Shown here piece after piece: positions 14,730 through 22,100 of a stretch of DNA of 34,983 nucleotides. Source of the stretch: Prevotella sp. Its GTDB lineage: Bacteria > Bacteroidota > Bacteroidia > Bacteroidales > Bacteroidaceae. The notes under the pieces were generated by a model. The model was given only the letters and a program-made list of their open reading frames with translations, did not search any database and was not told the DNA's origin. Made by a program: the position numbers and the translations under genes. Position 1 is the stretch's first letter. Each line of letters starts with the position of its first letter. Location of the stretch: contig JAFVHN010000013.1 in NCBI GenBank assembly GCA_017474515.1, forward strand, positions 1 to 34,983, read 5' to 3'.

Positions 14730-16223
14730 TTATTCGGCCATTTTCAGCCCGAAGTCTATGAGCAATTCCAGCAACGTGTGGTCCTTGTCCTTGGTATAGA
14801 CGTTCATGGCTGCCTTTCCTTTTCCAGCATAGGTCACTTCGGCATAATCGAGTTGCTTGATCAGTTCGAGTGCGCTCTCGGCCTGCGGTCCGTTCATCTG
14901 AGAGGCGAACTTATTGAGGAAAGCCGCGTTGGCATAGAAATAGGATCCGGCTCCCTTGATGTCCTCTTTCTTGAAAGGCGCCTTTGCCTTGGCGAAGGCC
15001 GATTCGGCGTTGCCGAGGCAGAAATAGGTGGCGTTTTCCTTCATGCCGAAGTTGAGATAGAAGTTGTCGCCGAGTTCCAGTTCATATTTGTTGTCGCCTT
15101 GTTTCTTCGCGCCACCGGTTATCTGAGCCACCAAGTCCACCAGCGAAGCGTCCTTGGTTGTGATATATGCAAAGAGTTCGGGCATTTTTCTCTCCACGTT
15201 GAAGCCGGTGAGGCTCAGCACCATGTCGCCGTCGAGTGAGCCTATCACCTTCTCAAACATTTCTTTGGAGTTCTTGTCCATCTCCTTGTCGGCGCCCATT
15301 TCCTTAAAGAAATTCAGCGTTTCCTGGCCGTTCATGTTGGCAAAGAGTGCGATGCCGTCTTTTTCCACATAGTCGGCGAAGCGTCCCTTGATGGGCTGTG
15401 CCAGCTTATCGCCCTTGTCGATAATCTGCTTCCATTTGTCCGACTTTGCCAGAATTTCATACGAAAGCGTTCCCGTTCCCTTTTTCATGTCGAGGTCAAC
15501 GATGTATGATGCGTCTTTCAGTTCAAGTCCTTGCGGCAGGGTGTTCTTGGTATTCGACGTTTGGGGCAGGTTTTCCAGGGCTGCTCCCGAAACGAGCATC
15601 TGCATCATTCCCTGCTTTTCGAACAACTTGTTCATGTCCTCGTTGGCGGCCATGGAGTTCTTTTCGTCGGCTTCAAACTTTGCCTGCACGGCCTTTGCCA
15701 TCTTGTTGACGTCTGCACCGGCCTCAATAGCAGTGATGTAGAGCATGTCAGCGTCGAAGAACACGGCAACATTGTTGTTGACGAAGACGTTGAGTTTTTC
15801 CTTTTCCGACACTTTCTCGGCTCCCGACTCCTTGGCCAGGGTGTTGAGCATTTCGGTCAGCTTGTTCTTGTTGTCCACGGCTCCCACCAGCACCGGCGCG
15901 TCTTTTCCCGAGTTGTCCACGAAGATGAACAGGGGTTGCATGAGGTCGATGCCGGCGTTCATGGGGTTGTCCACGATTTCCTGGGCCAGTTTCTTTGCCT
16001 CACTGCTCATTTCTGAGTCCTTGAGGTTTTTCTCAATGAATTTCTTCAGCTTGTCGTTGTTGGCGGCTCCGCTTGCGTCGATGACTTTCTTGGCATCGAT
16101 TTTCACCACCATCATAGCGTTGTCGGGAATGAGCTTGACGTGCTTGGGCGCTTTCGAGCACGATGCAAGGGCAAGGATAAGAAGTGCCAGCCCTGCCAGT
16201 TGGTACAATTTCTTGATGTTCAT
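14730..16223 (-). CDS. DUF4836 family lipoprotein
   Basis: A 497-residue lipoprotein with signal sequence and lipobox 'LASC' (Cys22). The start at 16223 is chosen because the lipoprotein signal begins there; the upstream extension is hydrophilic and implausible. The mature protein begins 'KLIPDNAMMVVKIDAKKVID', the usual opening of DUF4836 proteins, which are restricted largely to Bacteroidota. The domain has no known function; it looks like alternating helices and sheets rich in Lys, Asp and Glu. It lies 35 nt after tdk and 6 nt before the FtsX-like permease gene. It may act with the permease at the envelope, as inference from adjacency. Confidence 0.78.
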   Translation of the reverse strand: MNIKKLYQLAGLALLILALASCSKAPKHVKLIPDNAMMVVKIDAKKVIDASGAANNDKLKKFIEKNLKDSEMSSEAKKLAQEIVDNPMNAGIDLMQPLFIFVDNSGKDAPVLVGAVDNKNKLTEMLNTLAKESGAEKVSEKEKLNVFVNNNVAVFFDADMLYITAIEAGADVNKMAKAVQAKFEADEKNSMAANEDMNKLFEKQGMMQMLVSGAALENLPQTSNTKNTLPQGLELKDASYIVDLDMKKGTGTLSYEILAKSDKWKQIIDKGDKLAQPIKGRFADYVEKDGIALFANMNGQETLNFFKEMGADKEMDKNSKEMFEKVIGSLDGDMVLSLTGFNVERKMPELFAYITTKDASLVDLVAQITGGAKKQGDNKYELELGDNFYLNFGMKENATYFCLGNAESAFAKAKAPFKKEDIKGAGSYFYANAAFLNKFASQMNGPQAESALELIKQLDYAEVTYAGKGKAAMNVYTKDKDHTLLELLIDFGLKMAE

Positions 16224-16258
16224 AACGTTGAATGGATTTAAAGGGTTAAGATGATATT

Positions 16259-16849
16259 TCAGGTGTCTTTCTTTTCGTTTTCGAGGGCTTTTTTGTAACA
16301 TTCGCGGCAGAGCGGTTCATACTCCTGCGTTTCACCCAGCAGCACGCGCTTGTCGTTCTTCACCAGTCGGTGGCTCACGTAGGCCAGTGCCCCGCATTTC
16401 ACGCAGATGGCGTGAACCTTCGTCACTTCGTCGGCAATGGCGCACAGTGCCGGCATGGGTCCGAAGGGCACGCCCTTGAAGTCCATGTCGAGTCCGGCCA
16501 CGATGACTCTTACGCCCCTGTTAGCCAGGTCGTTGCACACGCTCACCAGCCCGTCGTCGAAGAACTGCGCCTCGTCGATTCCCACCACGTCGATGTCGCT
16601 CGTGAGCAACAGGATGCTCGACGAGGAGTCGATGGGCGTCGAGGTGATGGAGTTCTGGTCGTGGCTCACCACGTCGTGGTCGCTATATCGGATGTCGAGC
16701 GAGGGTTTGAAAATTTCCACCCGTTGCCGAGCAAACTTGGCCCGTTTGAGCCGACGGATGAGTTCCTCGGTTTTTCCCGAGAACATCGACCCGCACACCA
16801 CTTCTATTCTTCCGGGGCGGTGCGTTTCCCCCATTGTCTGTTGTGTCAT
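16259..16849 (-). CDS. tdk: Thymidine kinase
   Basis: A 196-residue type II thymidine kinase, which phosphorylates thymidine to dTMP with ATP in the salvage pathway. The P-loop '[10 protein letters not shown]' has Lys26 and Thr27, and 'GIDEAQFF' carries the Asp92-Glu93 metal and catalytic pair. The structural zinc site has four cysteines: Cys149, Cys152, Cys181 and Cys184 ('CVKC', 'CREC'). I chose ATG 16849 because homology begins about 10 residues later, while the longer open frame upstream crosses the promoter and has no family resemblance. Length and motifs are those of the bacterial enzyme. It is the first gene of a run with the DUF4836 lipoprotein and permease. Confidence 0.95.
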   Translation of the reverse strand: MTQQTMGETHRPGRIEVVCGSMFSGKTEELIRRLKRAKFARQRVEIFKPSLDIRYSDHDVVSHDQNSITSTPIDSSSSILLLTSDIDVVGIDEAQFFDDGLVSVCNDLANRGVRVIVAGLDMDFKGVPFGPMPALCAIADEVTKVHAICVKCGALAYVSHRLVKNDKRVLLGETQEYEPLCRECYKKALENEKKDT

Positions 16850-16942
16850 GATTGCCGTTTTTCCTTGATGCACGGGCATTTCCCGCCCTTTCTCTCCCAG
16901 CCGTCTGAGCAGAGGGGAGAGGGCGCTTGCCCGTTTCGAGTG

Positions 16943-16950
16943 CAAATATA
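16943..16950 (-). promoter_or_regulatory. -7 box for the tdk operon
   Basis: The minus strand reads TATATTTG, matching TAnnTTTG, about 93 nt before the tdk ATG. No -33 box is seen at standard spacing. Confidence 0.5.
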
Positions 16951-17170
16951 AGTAAAAAAAACGAATTAGGAACCAGTAGGCCCAAGTTTTTTTGATTTCT
17001 TTACGGCAAAGCAAAATAATGGTTACTGTTGTTACGTTTTTCCATCGCCTCCGACCGAGGTTTTTTTCATGCTGGAAGGGCAGAAAAAAGGATTCGTGCG
17101 CTGTATGTACCCATGCTGTAGGCAAAATTACGACGCAGAGTCCGTCCGCTTCGGCACACCCGGGTGGTTT

Positions 17171-17195
17171 CGGACATACATGAAGAATATCCCTA
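17171..17195 (-). repeat. Degenerate half-copy of the GGACATAC repeat
   Basis: CGGACATACATGAAGAATAT followed by CCCTA matches one arm of the inverted repeats at 27661-27754, 28645-28736 and 28844-28935, with two substitutions in the 'GAAGTATGTCCC' part. The opposite arm is missing. Confidence 0.6.
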
Positions 17196-17234
17196 CGCGG
17201 AAAACGGCATTTGCGATATTGCGCAGGCCCATCA

Positions 17235-17446
17235 TTTTGTCAAGATATTTCAAAAAAATTATCCACCTGCCATTGGCTTGACCGCAATTTTCGAGGAGAG
17301 ATTTGGCACTTTGAGAGGAGAGATCTTGAAGTTTGAGAGGCGAAAAATGCGGTCAAACTAAGCGTGATTTTTGAGTGCCTGATTATCAAGTAGTTACAAA
17401 AGCGGCCAATTTTGGCCGCTTTTGTCAAGTTTTTTTACCAATTTCA
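17235..17446 (+). repeat. Structured dispersed repeat, copy 2 of 3
   Basis: About 212 bp with the same order of parts as copy 1: left box TTTTGTCAAGATATTTC; stem GACCGCAATTTTCG (17279-17292) with CGAAAAATGCGGTC (17341-17354); purine-rich GAGGAGAG and GATCTTGAAG units; CTGATTATCAAGTAGTTAC; and right box TTTTGTCAAG then TTTTTTACCAATTT. Relative to copies 1 and 3, one stem pair changed from A-T to T-A on both sides. A neighbouring pair is a mismatch. A local hairpin CGGCCAATTTTGGCCG occupies the variable stretch before the right box. Confidence 0.8.
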
Positions 17447-17460
17447 GAGGGGTGAAAAGG

Positions 17461-18534
17461 CTATTTTTTCCTGCCCTTGAAGAACGAGAAAACGGCCAGC
17501 GCGATGACCAGTATCGCCACCAGATAGGCCCAGGTGTGGCTGACCCGCGAGGTGGCCTTGATGACATAGTCGCCGGGGATGAGCCGTTCGCCCGTCAGCG
17601 CATAGAAAATGGTGCCGTCGTGGAGGAGCCCCGAGCCGGTGTCGGTGACCGTTCCCGGCATTGTCAGCGAGTAGGGTGCGTTGAGCCACAGGATGTTGAG
17701 GCGTTTGTACAGCTCCTGGTTCAGCCCTTCGCCCAAGGGGGTGTGGTCGTCGAAGAAGACGTTGTAGGCATCGGAGTGGAAGAAGTCGTGCAACGATTTC
17801 TGGGGCTCCACGTCCAGGATGTTGTCGATGTCCTTCATGACGGTGGCGAACAACGAGTCGTGGAGTTCCACGAACTTTTCGCGGCTGACGGGAGGGTGGG
17901 GGATGGCGTCGTAATGGCTTTCGATATAGTCGAAGCAAACCTTGAACAGGTTGTCGTTCAGCCATTTGCTGACGAATGGCTCCACCTCCTCAATCTTCTG
18001 CGCGGCCTCGGCTCCGCTCATTCCTTCCAGCAGGTTGGGTTGTCCGGTGAACCAAAAACTTATCGTCTCTTTGTCGGCATAGTCGGTGGCCGGGAGCGGG
18101 AACGTGTCGCCCACGCAGGTGAACACCTCGGTGAATGTGTATTCGGTGTAGAACCATCGGAAGCGTTTTTCCAGCGTGGCTTTCGATTGCAGGCGGCTTC
18201 CGTTCAGCAGCAGGGGCGTGGCCTGGCTCATCTGTTCGGCCGAGGGGAAATGGCGGCTGAAGGTGGTGGTTACCGAGTCGCCGGGCCCGATGTCGGTGTG
18301 CCATTGGCTCAGGCTGTCGTTGACGAGGGTTTCGGGCAGGGGGTGTGAAAGGCCGGTGCTGTCGGCCCATAGCGAGTCGCGCGTCTCCTTCGGCATGACG
18401 TTGGTGTAGCTGACCTCGCGGGTACACGAGCCGTCCTCGTGGACTATGGTGTGCATCCTCACTTCGTTTTGGCTGCACGATGCCAGCAGCATGGCGGCTG
18501 CCAGGCAAATCAGGGTGAAATTACTTGTTTTCAT
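17461..18534 (-). CDS. Lipoprotein with a C-terminal membrane anchor, in the sigma factor operon
   Basis: A 357-residue protein with signal sequence and lipobox 'LLASC' (Cys20) and a C-terminal hydrophobic helix (about 333-352) followed by the basic end 'FKGRKK'. It would be held at both ends, with a periplasmic body of about 310 residues that has no motif I recognise ('TIVHEDGSCTREVSYTN' near the start). It overlaps the preceding membrane-protein gene by 14 nt, and the sigma factor gene lies just before that, so the three form one operon. A role as target or sensor of the sigma factor's envelope response is inferred from position only. Its stop codon lies 14 nt from the structured repeat. 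Confidence 0.75.
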   Translation of the reverse strand: MKTSNFTLICLAAAMLLASCSQNEVRMHTIVHEDGSCTREVSYTNVMPKETRDSLWADSTGLSHPLPETLVNDSLSQWHTDIGPGDSVTTTFSRHFPSAEQMSQATPLLLNGSRLQSKATLEKRFRWFYTEYTFTEVFTCVGDTFPLPATDYADKETISFWFTGQPNLLEGMSGAEAAQKIEEVEPFVSKWLNDNLFKVCFDYIESHYDAIPHPPVSREKFVELHDSLFATVMKDIDNILDVEPQKSLHDFFHSDAYNVFFDDHTPLGEGLNQELYKRLNILWLNAPYSLTMPGTVTDTGSGLLHDGTIFYALTGERLIPGDYVIKATSRVSHTWAYLVAILVIALAVFSFFKGRKK

Positions 18535-18922
18535 GGAGCATTTTTCTTAATTGGGTGTAGTTGATTTGTTGATGCAGGCGCTGCCGGCGGTGGCCTGTGT
18601 AAACGTTTTTCAGTGTGCTTCCCTGCGGCCGGCTTGCGATGTCGGCGCCATGAACGGCTTCGGCAGGGCTTTCGTGATTGTCGAAGGGACTGTTTACCAC
18701 GAAGAAAAGTCCAGCCAGCCACAGTGCCGCCACCGACGAAACGATGCGCAGGGCGCGGAGCCACGGCGTGCGGGCCTTGGTCTGCGGCGCGGTGTCTGCC
18801 GCTTTCATGCGCTGCAAGAGGCGGTCGTTCAGTCCGTCGGGCATGGCCGGCAGTTTCTGCTCGCGTCGGCCCACGGCCTCGCGCAGGTTGGTGTCGTGTT
18901 GAAGGGCTTCAATGTCGTTCAT
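18521..18922 (-). CDS. One-pass membrane protein, putative anti-sigma factor
   Basis: A 133-residue protein with a soluble N-terminal part (about 1-52), one transmembrane helix (about 58-77, 'IVSSVAALWLAGLFFVVN') and a short basic C-terminal part. It starts 4 nt after the ECF sigma factor gene ends and overlaps the next gene by 14 nt. This size, topology and location are those of anti-sigma factors, which hold an ECF sigma factor at the membrane until a signal arrives. No zinc-binding HxxxCxxC motif is present, so the anti-sigma assignment rests on context. Confidence 0.6.
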   Translation of the reverse strand: MNDIEALQHDTNLREAVGRREQKLPAMPDGLNDRLLQRMKAADTAPQTKARTPWLRALRIVSSVAALWLAGLFFVVNSPFDNHESPAEAVHGADIASRPQGSTLKNVYTGHRRQRLHQQINYTQLRKMLHENK

Positions 18923-18925
18923 TGT

Positions 18926-19468
18926 TCATAGGGTTTTAATGATTCGGTAGAGTTTCTTGCGGATGCGGCATAGTTGCGAGCCGACGGTCGAGGGTCCGGA
19001 CCCCGTGATGTAGGCAATGTCGGCCAGGCTCAGGCCGTCGTAGTAGAACATGGTGATGAGTGCCTGCTCGTGGGGCGGCAGTTTTTCTATGGCCTCCTCC
19101 AGCTGGCGGATGGTGTGCTCGTCGGGCTGGCTGTCGGCGGGGGTGTCGCTGAGCCGCTCTGCTCCCATGCTGCCTTCGTCAAGATAGACGATTTGCGGTT
19201 TCTTTCCCCTCACTAAGTTCAATGATTCGTTGTAGGCGATGCGTCCGAGCCAGGTGGCCAGCGAAGCCTGCCGGCGGTCGTAGGTGGCTATGCTGCGCAG
19301 GGCTTTCAGGAACACGTCCTGATAGACCTCTTCGGCATCCTCGCGGCGCGGCACTATGCGCTGCACCAAGCGGAACACCGCCGCCCCGTAGTCGGTGAGC
19401 AGGCGCTGGCAGGCGGCGGGGTCCTGGCGCCGCAGGCCGTCAATCAGTGCATCGGTTTTCTGTTCCAT
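18926..19468 (-). CDS. ECF-type sigma-70 family RNA polymerase sigma factor
   Basis: A 180-residue ECF sigma factor. Region 2 includes 'AEEVYQDVFLKALRSIATYD' and 'LATWLGRIAYNESLNLVRGK', which bind core polymerase and melt the -10 region. Region 4 includes 'LPPHEQALITMFYYDGLSLA' and 'IAYITGSGPSTVGSQLCRIRK', a helix-turn-helix for the -35 element. An in-frame ATG at 19519 would add 17 residues; ATG 19468 fits the family length better. No TAnnTTTG box is visible upstream, which is compatible with transcription by itself. It heads an operon with a one-pass membrane protein and a membrane-anchored lipoprotein, typical of an envelope-signal response. Confidence 0.9.
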   Translation of the reverse strand: MEQKTDALIDGLRRQDPAACQRLLTDYGAAVFRLVQRIVPRREDAEEVYQDVFLKALRSIATYDRRQASLATWLGRIAYNESLNLVRGKKPQIVYLDEGSMGAERLSDTPADSQPDEHTIRQLEEAIEKLPPHEQALITMFYYDGLSLADIAYITGSGPSTVGSQLCRIRKKLYRIIKTL

Positions 19469-19559
19469 TGTTCTGCTTTTTTTTGAGGTTGTTCCGAGGG
19501 TGTTGAAACCTTTTTTCATTATTATATACACGGAAAAAAAGGAAAACATTGCATTTTTT

Positions 19560-19656
19560 GTAAACTTTTTTTGATTTTCCTAAGACTTCCAAGGACTTCC
19601 TAGGCTTTCCTAGGACTTCCTATGTCTTCCTAGGCTTTCCTATGTCTTCCTAAAAA
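19560..19656. repeat. Period-10 repeat between the sigma factor gene and rsmI
   Basis: About nine imperfect 10-mers of the form CCTAGGACTT, CCTATGTCTT or CCTAGGCTTT follow one another and end in CCTAAAAAAG. The block fills the divergent intergenic region and stops about 50 nt before the rsmI -33 box. It is unrelated in sequence to the period-10 block at 8012. Confidence 0.85.
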
Positions 19657-19706
19657 AGAAAAAATCCCGCTTTCTCCCCGAAATGAAAAGAAAAACCCGT
19701 TTTCTT

Positions 19707-19737
19707 TTTGCATTTCAATCCTTTCTTCGTAACTTTG
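19707..19737 (+). promoter_or_regulatory. Promoter of rsmI
   Basis: TTTG (19707-19710), exactly 19 nt, then TAACTTTG (19730-19737) fit the Bacteroidota consensus fully. The ATG follows only 8 nt after the -7 box, so the transcript is expected to be leaderless or nearly so. Confidence 0.8.
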
Positions 19738-19745
19738 CCCCCCAA

Positions 19746-20423
19746 ATGGGCATCCTGTATGTAGTTCCCACTCCGGTGGGCAATATGGAAGACATGACGT
19801 TGCGTGCCGTCCGCGTGCTGAAAGAGGCCGACCTGATATTGGCTGAGGACACGCGCACAAGCGGCGTGCTGCTGAAGCATTTCGACATCAAGAACCGCCT
19901 CATGTCGCACCATAAGTTCAACGAGCACGGCACCGCTCACGGAATTGTGGAGCGCCTGCTGGCCGGCCAGACGGTGGCGCTCATCAGCGATGCGGGCACG
20001 CCCGGCATCAGCGACCCCGGCTTCTTCCTTGTGCGCGAGGCGGTGGCTGCTGGCGTGGAAGTGCAATGCCTGCCCGGAGCCACGGCTTTCGTGCCGGCGG
20101 TGGTGAGCAGCGGACTGCCCTGCGACCGCTTCTGCTTCGAGGGCTTCCTGCCACAGAAGAAAGGGCGCATGACGCGACTGGAGGCGCTGAGCAGCGAAAC
20201 GCGAACCATGGTGTTCTATGAAAGTCCCTACAGGGTGCTCAAGACGTTGCAACAACTCGCCGACGTCATGGGAAGCGAGCGGCAGGCCGCCTGTTGCCGA
20301 GAAATATCTAAAATCCACGAGGAAACCGTGAGGGGAACGCTCGGGCAGCTGGTGGAACACTTCACACAGACCGAGCCGCGCGGGGAATTTGTCATCGTGG
20401 TGGCTGGATTTAACCCGAAATAA
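19746..20423 (+). CDS. rsmI: 16S rRNA (cytidine-1402-2'-O)-methyltransferase
   Basis: A 225-residue RsmI, a SAM-dependent enzyme that 2'-O-methylates C1402 in the 16S decoding centre. The tetrapyrrole-methylase fold motifs are clear: 'ILYVVPTPVGNMEDMTLRA' at the N-terminus, 'EDTRTSGVLLKHF', 'ISDAGTPGISDPGF' and 'CLPGATAFVPAVVSSGLP'. I chose ATG 19746 because homology begins at the second residue and the promoter's -7 box ends 8 nt before it. The longer open frame from 19683 would start before the promoter. The C-terminal end is slightly shorter than E. coli RsmI, as usual in Bacteroidota. The neighbouring coiled-coil lipoprotein lies 99 nt downstream. Confidence 0.95.
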   Translation: MGILYVVPTPVGNMEDMTLRAVRVLKEADLILAEDTRTSGVLLKHFDIKNRLMSHHKFNEHGTAHGIVERLLAGQTVALISDAGTPGISDPGFFLVREAVAAGVEVQCLPGATAFVPAVVSSGLPCDRFCFEGFLPQKKGRMTRLEALSSETRTMVFYESPYRVLKTLQQLADVMGSERQAACCREISKIHEETVRGTLGQLVEHFTQTEPRGEFVIVVAGFNPK

Positions 20424-20522
20424 ACTTTTTTCGCCCCGCGGTTTAAACTATCCTGCCCGCGTTCACGTCAACTGATTGAAAATCGTTTTAGGAAATTCAA
20501 TATCAACAAAAAATAGCACATT

Positions 20523-21383
20523 ATGAAAAAGTTATTGTTTGTGGCCGTTTGCCTCATGGCAATGGTTGCGTGTGATCAGAAAAAAACCGAACCCGTAGTG
20601 CCCGATGGCGGACAGACCGATTCGCTGCAGCGCATTATCGACCAGAAGGAGCGTGAATACAACGACCTGATGGGCACACTGCTTGAGATTGAAGACGGCT
20701 TCCGCGAAATCAACGAGGCCGAGCACCGCGTGAACGTGGCCCGCAGTGGCGAAAGGGCCGACAAGGCACAGCAAATCCGCGAGAACATCCAGTTCATCTC
20801 CGACCGCATGAAAAAGAACCGTGAACTCATCGCAAAGTTGCAGAAACAACTTGAGGAGCAGAAGGCTGAAGGCGGGAAAATGGTGGACCAGCTTCAGAAA
20901 ACCATCGACGGGCTGAACAAGCAGATGGAAGACAAGGAGGCAGAAATAAAGAACCTGCAAACACTGCTTGAAGCCAAGGACATCCGCATCAGCGAACTTG
21001 ACGAAACCGTCACCAAGCTCGACAACGACAACAAGAAGTTGCAGACCGAGAGTGCCAAGAAGACCGAGGTCATCAACGAGCAGGATGCACAGCTCCACAC
21101 GGCATGGTATGTGTTTGGCACGAAGAAGGAACTGAAGGAGCACCGCATCCTTTCCGACGGGGAGGTGCTGCAGGGCAACTTCGACAAGAACTACTTCACC
21201 AAGATCGACATCCGCCAGGTCAAGGAGGTGAAGCTCTATTCCAAATCGGTGAAAATGCTTACCTCGCACCCCGCCAACAGCTATGTGCTGGCACAGGATG
21301 CCAACAAGCAGTACACCCTCCGCATCACCAACCCGCAGTCGTTCTGGAGCACCAGCAAGTACCTGGTGATTCAGGTGAAATAA
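20523..21383 (+). CDS. Coiled-coil lipoprotein
   Basis: A 286-residue lipoprotein with lipobox 'MVAC' (Cys17). A long, highly charged coiled coil spans about residues 36-190 ('LIAKLQKQLEEQKAEGGKMV', 'LNKQMEDKEAEIKNLQTLLE'). A compact C-terminal domain (about 195-286) begins 'TAWYVFGTKKELKEHRIL' and includes 'NFDKNYFTKIDIRQVKEV'. This architecture resembles Bacteroidota proteins annotated as Cbp1-type collagen-binding adhesins; I hold that name only as a possibility. It is likely anchored to a membrane with the coil projecting. Function is unknown. It may be transcribed alone, and a strong terminator follows. Confidence 0.75.
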   Translation: MKKLLFVAVCLMAMVACDQKKTEPVVPDGGQTDSLQRIIDQKEREYNDLMGTLLEIEDGFREINEAEHRVNVARSGERADKAQQIRENIQFISDRMKKNRELIAKLQKQLEEQKAEGGKMVDQLQKTIDGLNKQMEDKEAEIKNLQTLLEAKDIRISELDETVTKLDNDNKKLQTESAKKTEVINEQDAQLHTAWYVFGTKKELKEHRILSDGEVLQGNFDKNYFTKIDIRQVKEVKLYSKSVKMLTSHPANSYVLAQDANKQYTLRITNPQSFWSTSKYLVIQVK

Positions 21384-21408
21384 GCCTTTTACGGATATAC
21401 ATCATAGC

Positions 21409-21452
21409 AATCCCCACGGCCGGAAATCTTCCGCGCTGTGGGGATTTTTTTT
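21409..21452 (+). terminator. Rho-independent terminator after the coiled-coil lipoprotein
   Basis: AATCCCCAC pairs with GTGGGGATT, with a small inner hairpin (CGGAA / TTCCG), and a run of eight T follows. It begins 25 nt after the stop codon. Confidence 0.88.
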
Positions 21453-21477
21453 GAGGCCGTGAAAAGCCGGGCGGCAA

Positions 21478-21933
21478 CTATCTTTTCGACTGAAAAAATT
21501 GTTGCATCAACTGGCGACACTCATCCTCGAGCACGCCGGCGGTTACCGTGGCCCGCGGGTGCAGGGCCTGGGGTGCAAAGCGGCGGAAACCGCGCTTGGG
21601 GTCATCACAGCCATATACCACGCGGCGAATCTGCGCCCAGCCGATGGCGCCGGCACACATCACGCACGGCTCAACGGTGACGTAGAGCGTACATTCCGTA
21701 AGATATTTTCCGCCGAGGCCGCCGGCAGCCGCCGTGATGGCCTGCATCTCGGCATGCGCCGTGACGTCGGTCAGCGTTTCCGTGAGGTTGTGGGCGCGGG
21801 CCACGATGCGGTCGCGGCAGACAATGACGGCCCCCACGGGAATTTCGTTTTCGCGAAGAGCGGCCAGCGCCTCGTCGAGGGCACGGCGCATGTAGTATTC
21901 GTCTTTCTTTTGCAGTTCTTCAAGGTGAGTCAT
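21478..21933 (-). CDS. tadA: tRNA-specific adenosine deaminase
   Basis: A 151-residue zinc deaminase that converts adenosine to inosine at the wobble position of tRNA-Arg(ACG). The active-site signature is intact: His60-Ala-Glu62 (HAEMQ) with Glu62 as proton shuttle, and 'PCVMCAGAI' with zinc ligands Cys90 and Cys93. The start at 21933 gives the usual family length; the longer open frame upstream would cross the promoter at 21957-21987. It is transcribed divergently from birA. Nucleoside deaminases are related, but the 'DDPKRGF' segment and length favour TadA. Confidence 0.92.
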   Translation of the reverse strand: MTHLEELQKKDEYYMRRALDEALAALRENEIPVGAVIVCRDRIVARAHNLTETLTDVTAHAEMQAITAAAGGLGGKYLTECTLYVTVEPCVMCAGAIGWAQIRRVVYGCDDPKRGFRRFAPQALHPRATVTAGVLEDECRQLMQQFFQSKR

Positions 21934-21956
21934 GGGCTCGCAATTTTTTTTCGATG

Positions 21957-21987
21957 CAAATTTATGGAAAAACGGGGAAAAAGCAAA
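21957..21987 (-). promoter_or_regulatory. Promoter of tadA
   Basis: On the minus strand, TTTG (21987-21984), 19 nt, then TAAATTTG (21964-21957). Both boxes fit. The leader is about 18-20 nt. Confidence 0.78.
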
Positions 21988-22056
21988 AAGAAAGGTCGGG
22001 AAAAACTGATTTCCACTTGTTCTTCTTGAAGTTGGCCGAGTTTTCGCCCAAAATGT

Positions 22057-22087
22057 TTTGCAGTTAGCGCGAAAAATGCTATTTTTG
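22057..22087 (+). promoter_or_regulatory. Promoter of the birA-pyrH operon
   Basis: TTTG (22057-22060), 19 nt, then TATTTTTG (22080-22087). ATG 22101 follows 13 nt after the -7 box, so the leader is very short. Confidence 0.78.
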
Positions 22088-22100
22088 CAATGCAATAGCC

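Larger units (their letters stand above)
16850..17460. other. Intergenic region with tdk promoter and repeats
   Basis: About 610 bp with no supported gene. It contains the tdk -7 box (16943-16950), about 200 bp of unremarkable sequence, a lone degenerate 'GGACATAC' half-repeat at 17171-17195, and copy 2 of the structured repeat at 17235-17446. Short open frames here overlap the repeats and look like chance. Confidence 0.6.

Noticed and set aside
17422-18348. Plus-strand open frame of 308 codons opposite the lipoprotein gene
   Set aside because: The minus-strand frame has a lipoprotein signal, a membrane anchor and operon context. The plus frame begins within the structured repeat and has shadow-like composition.
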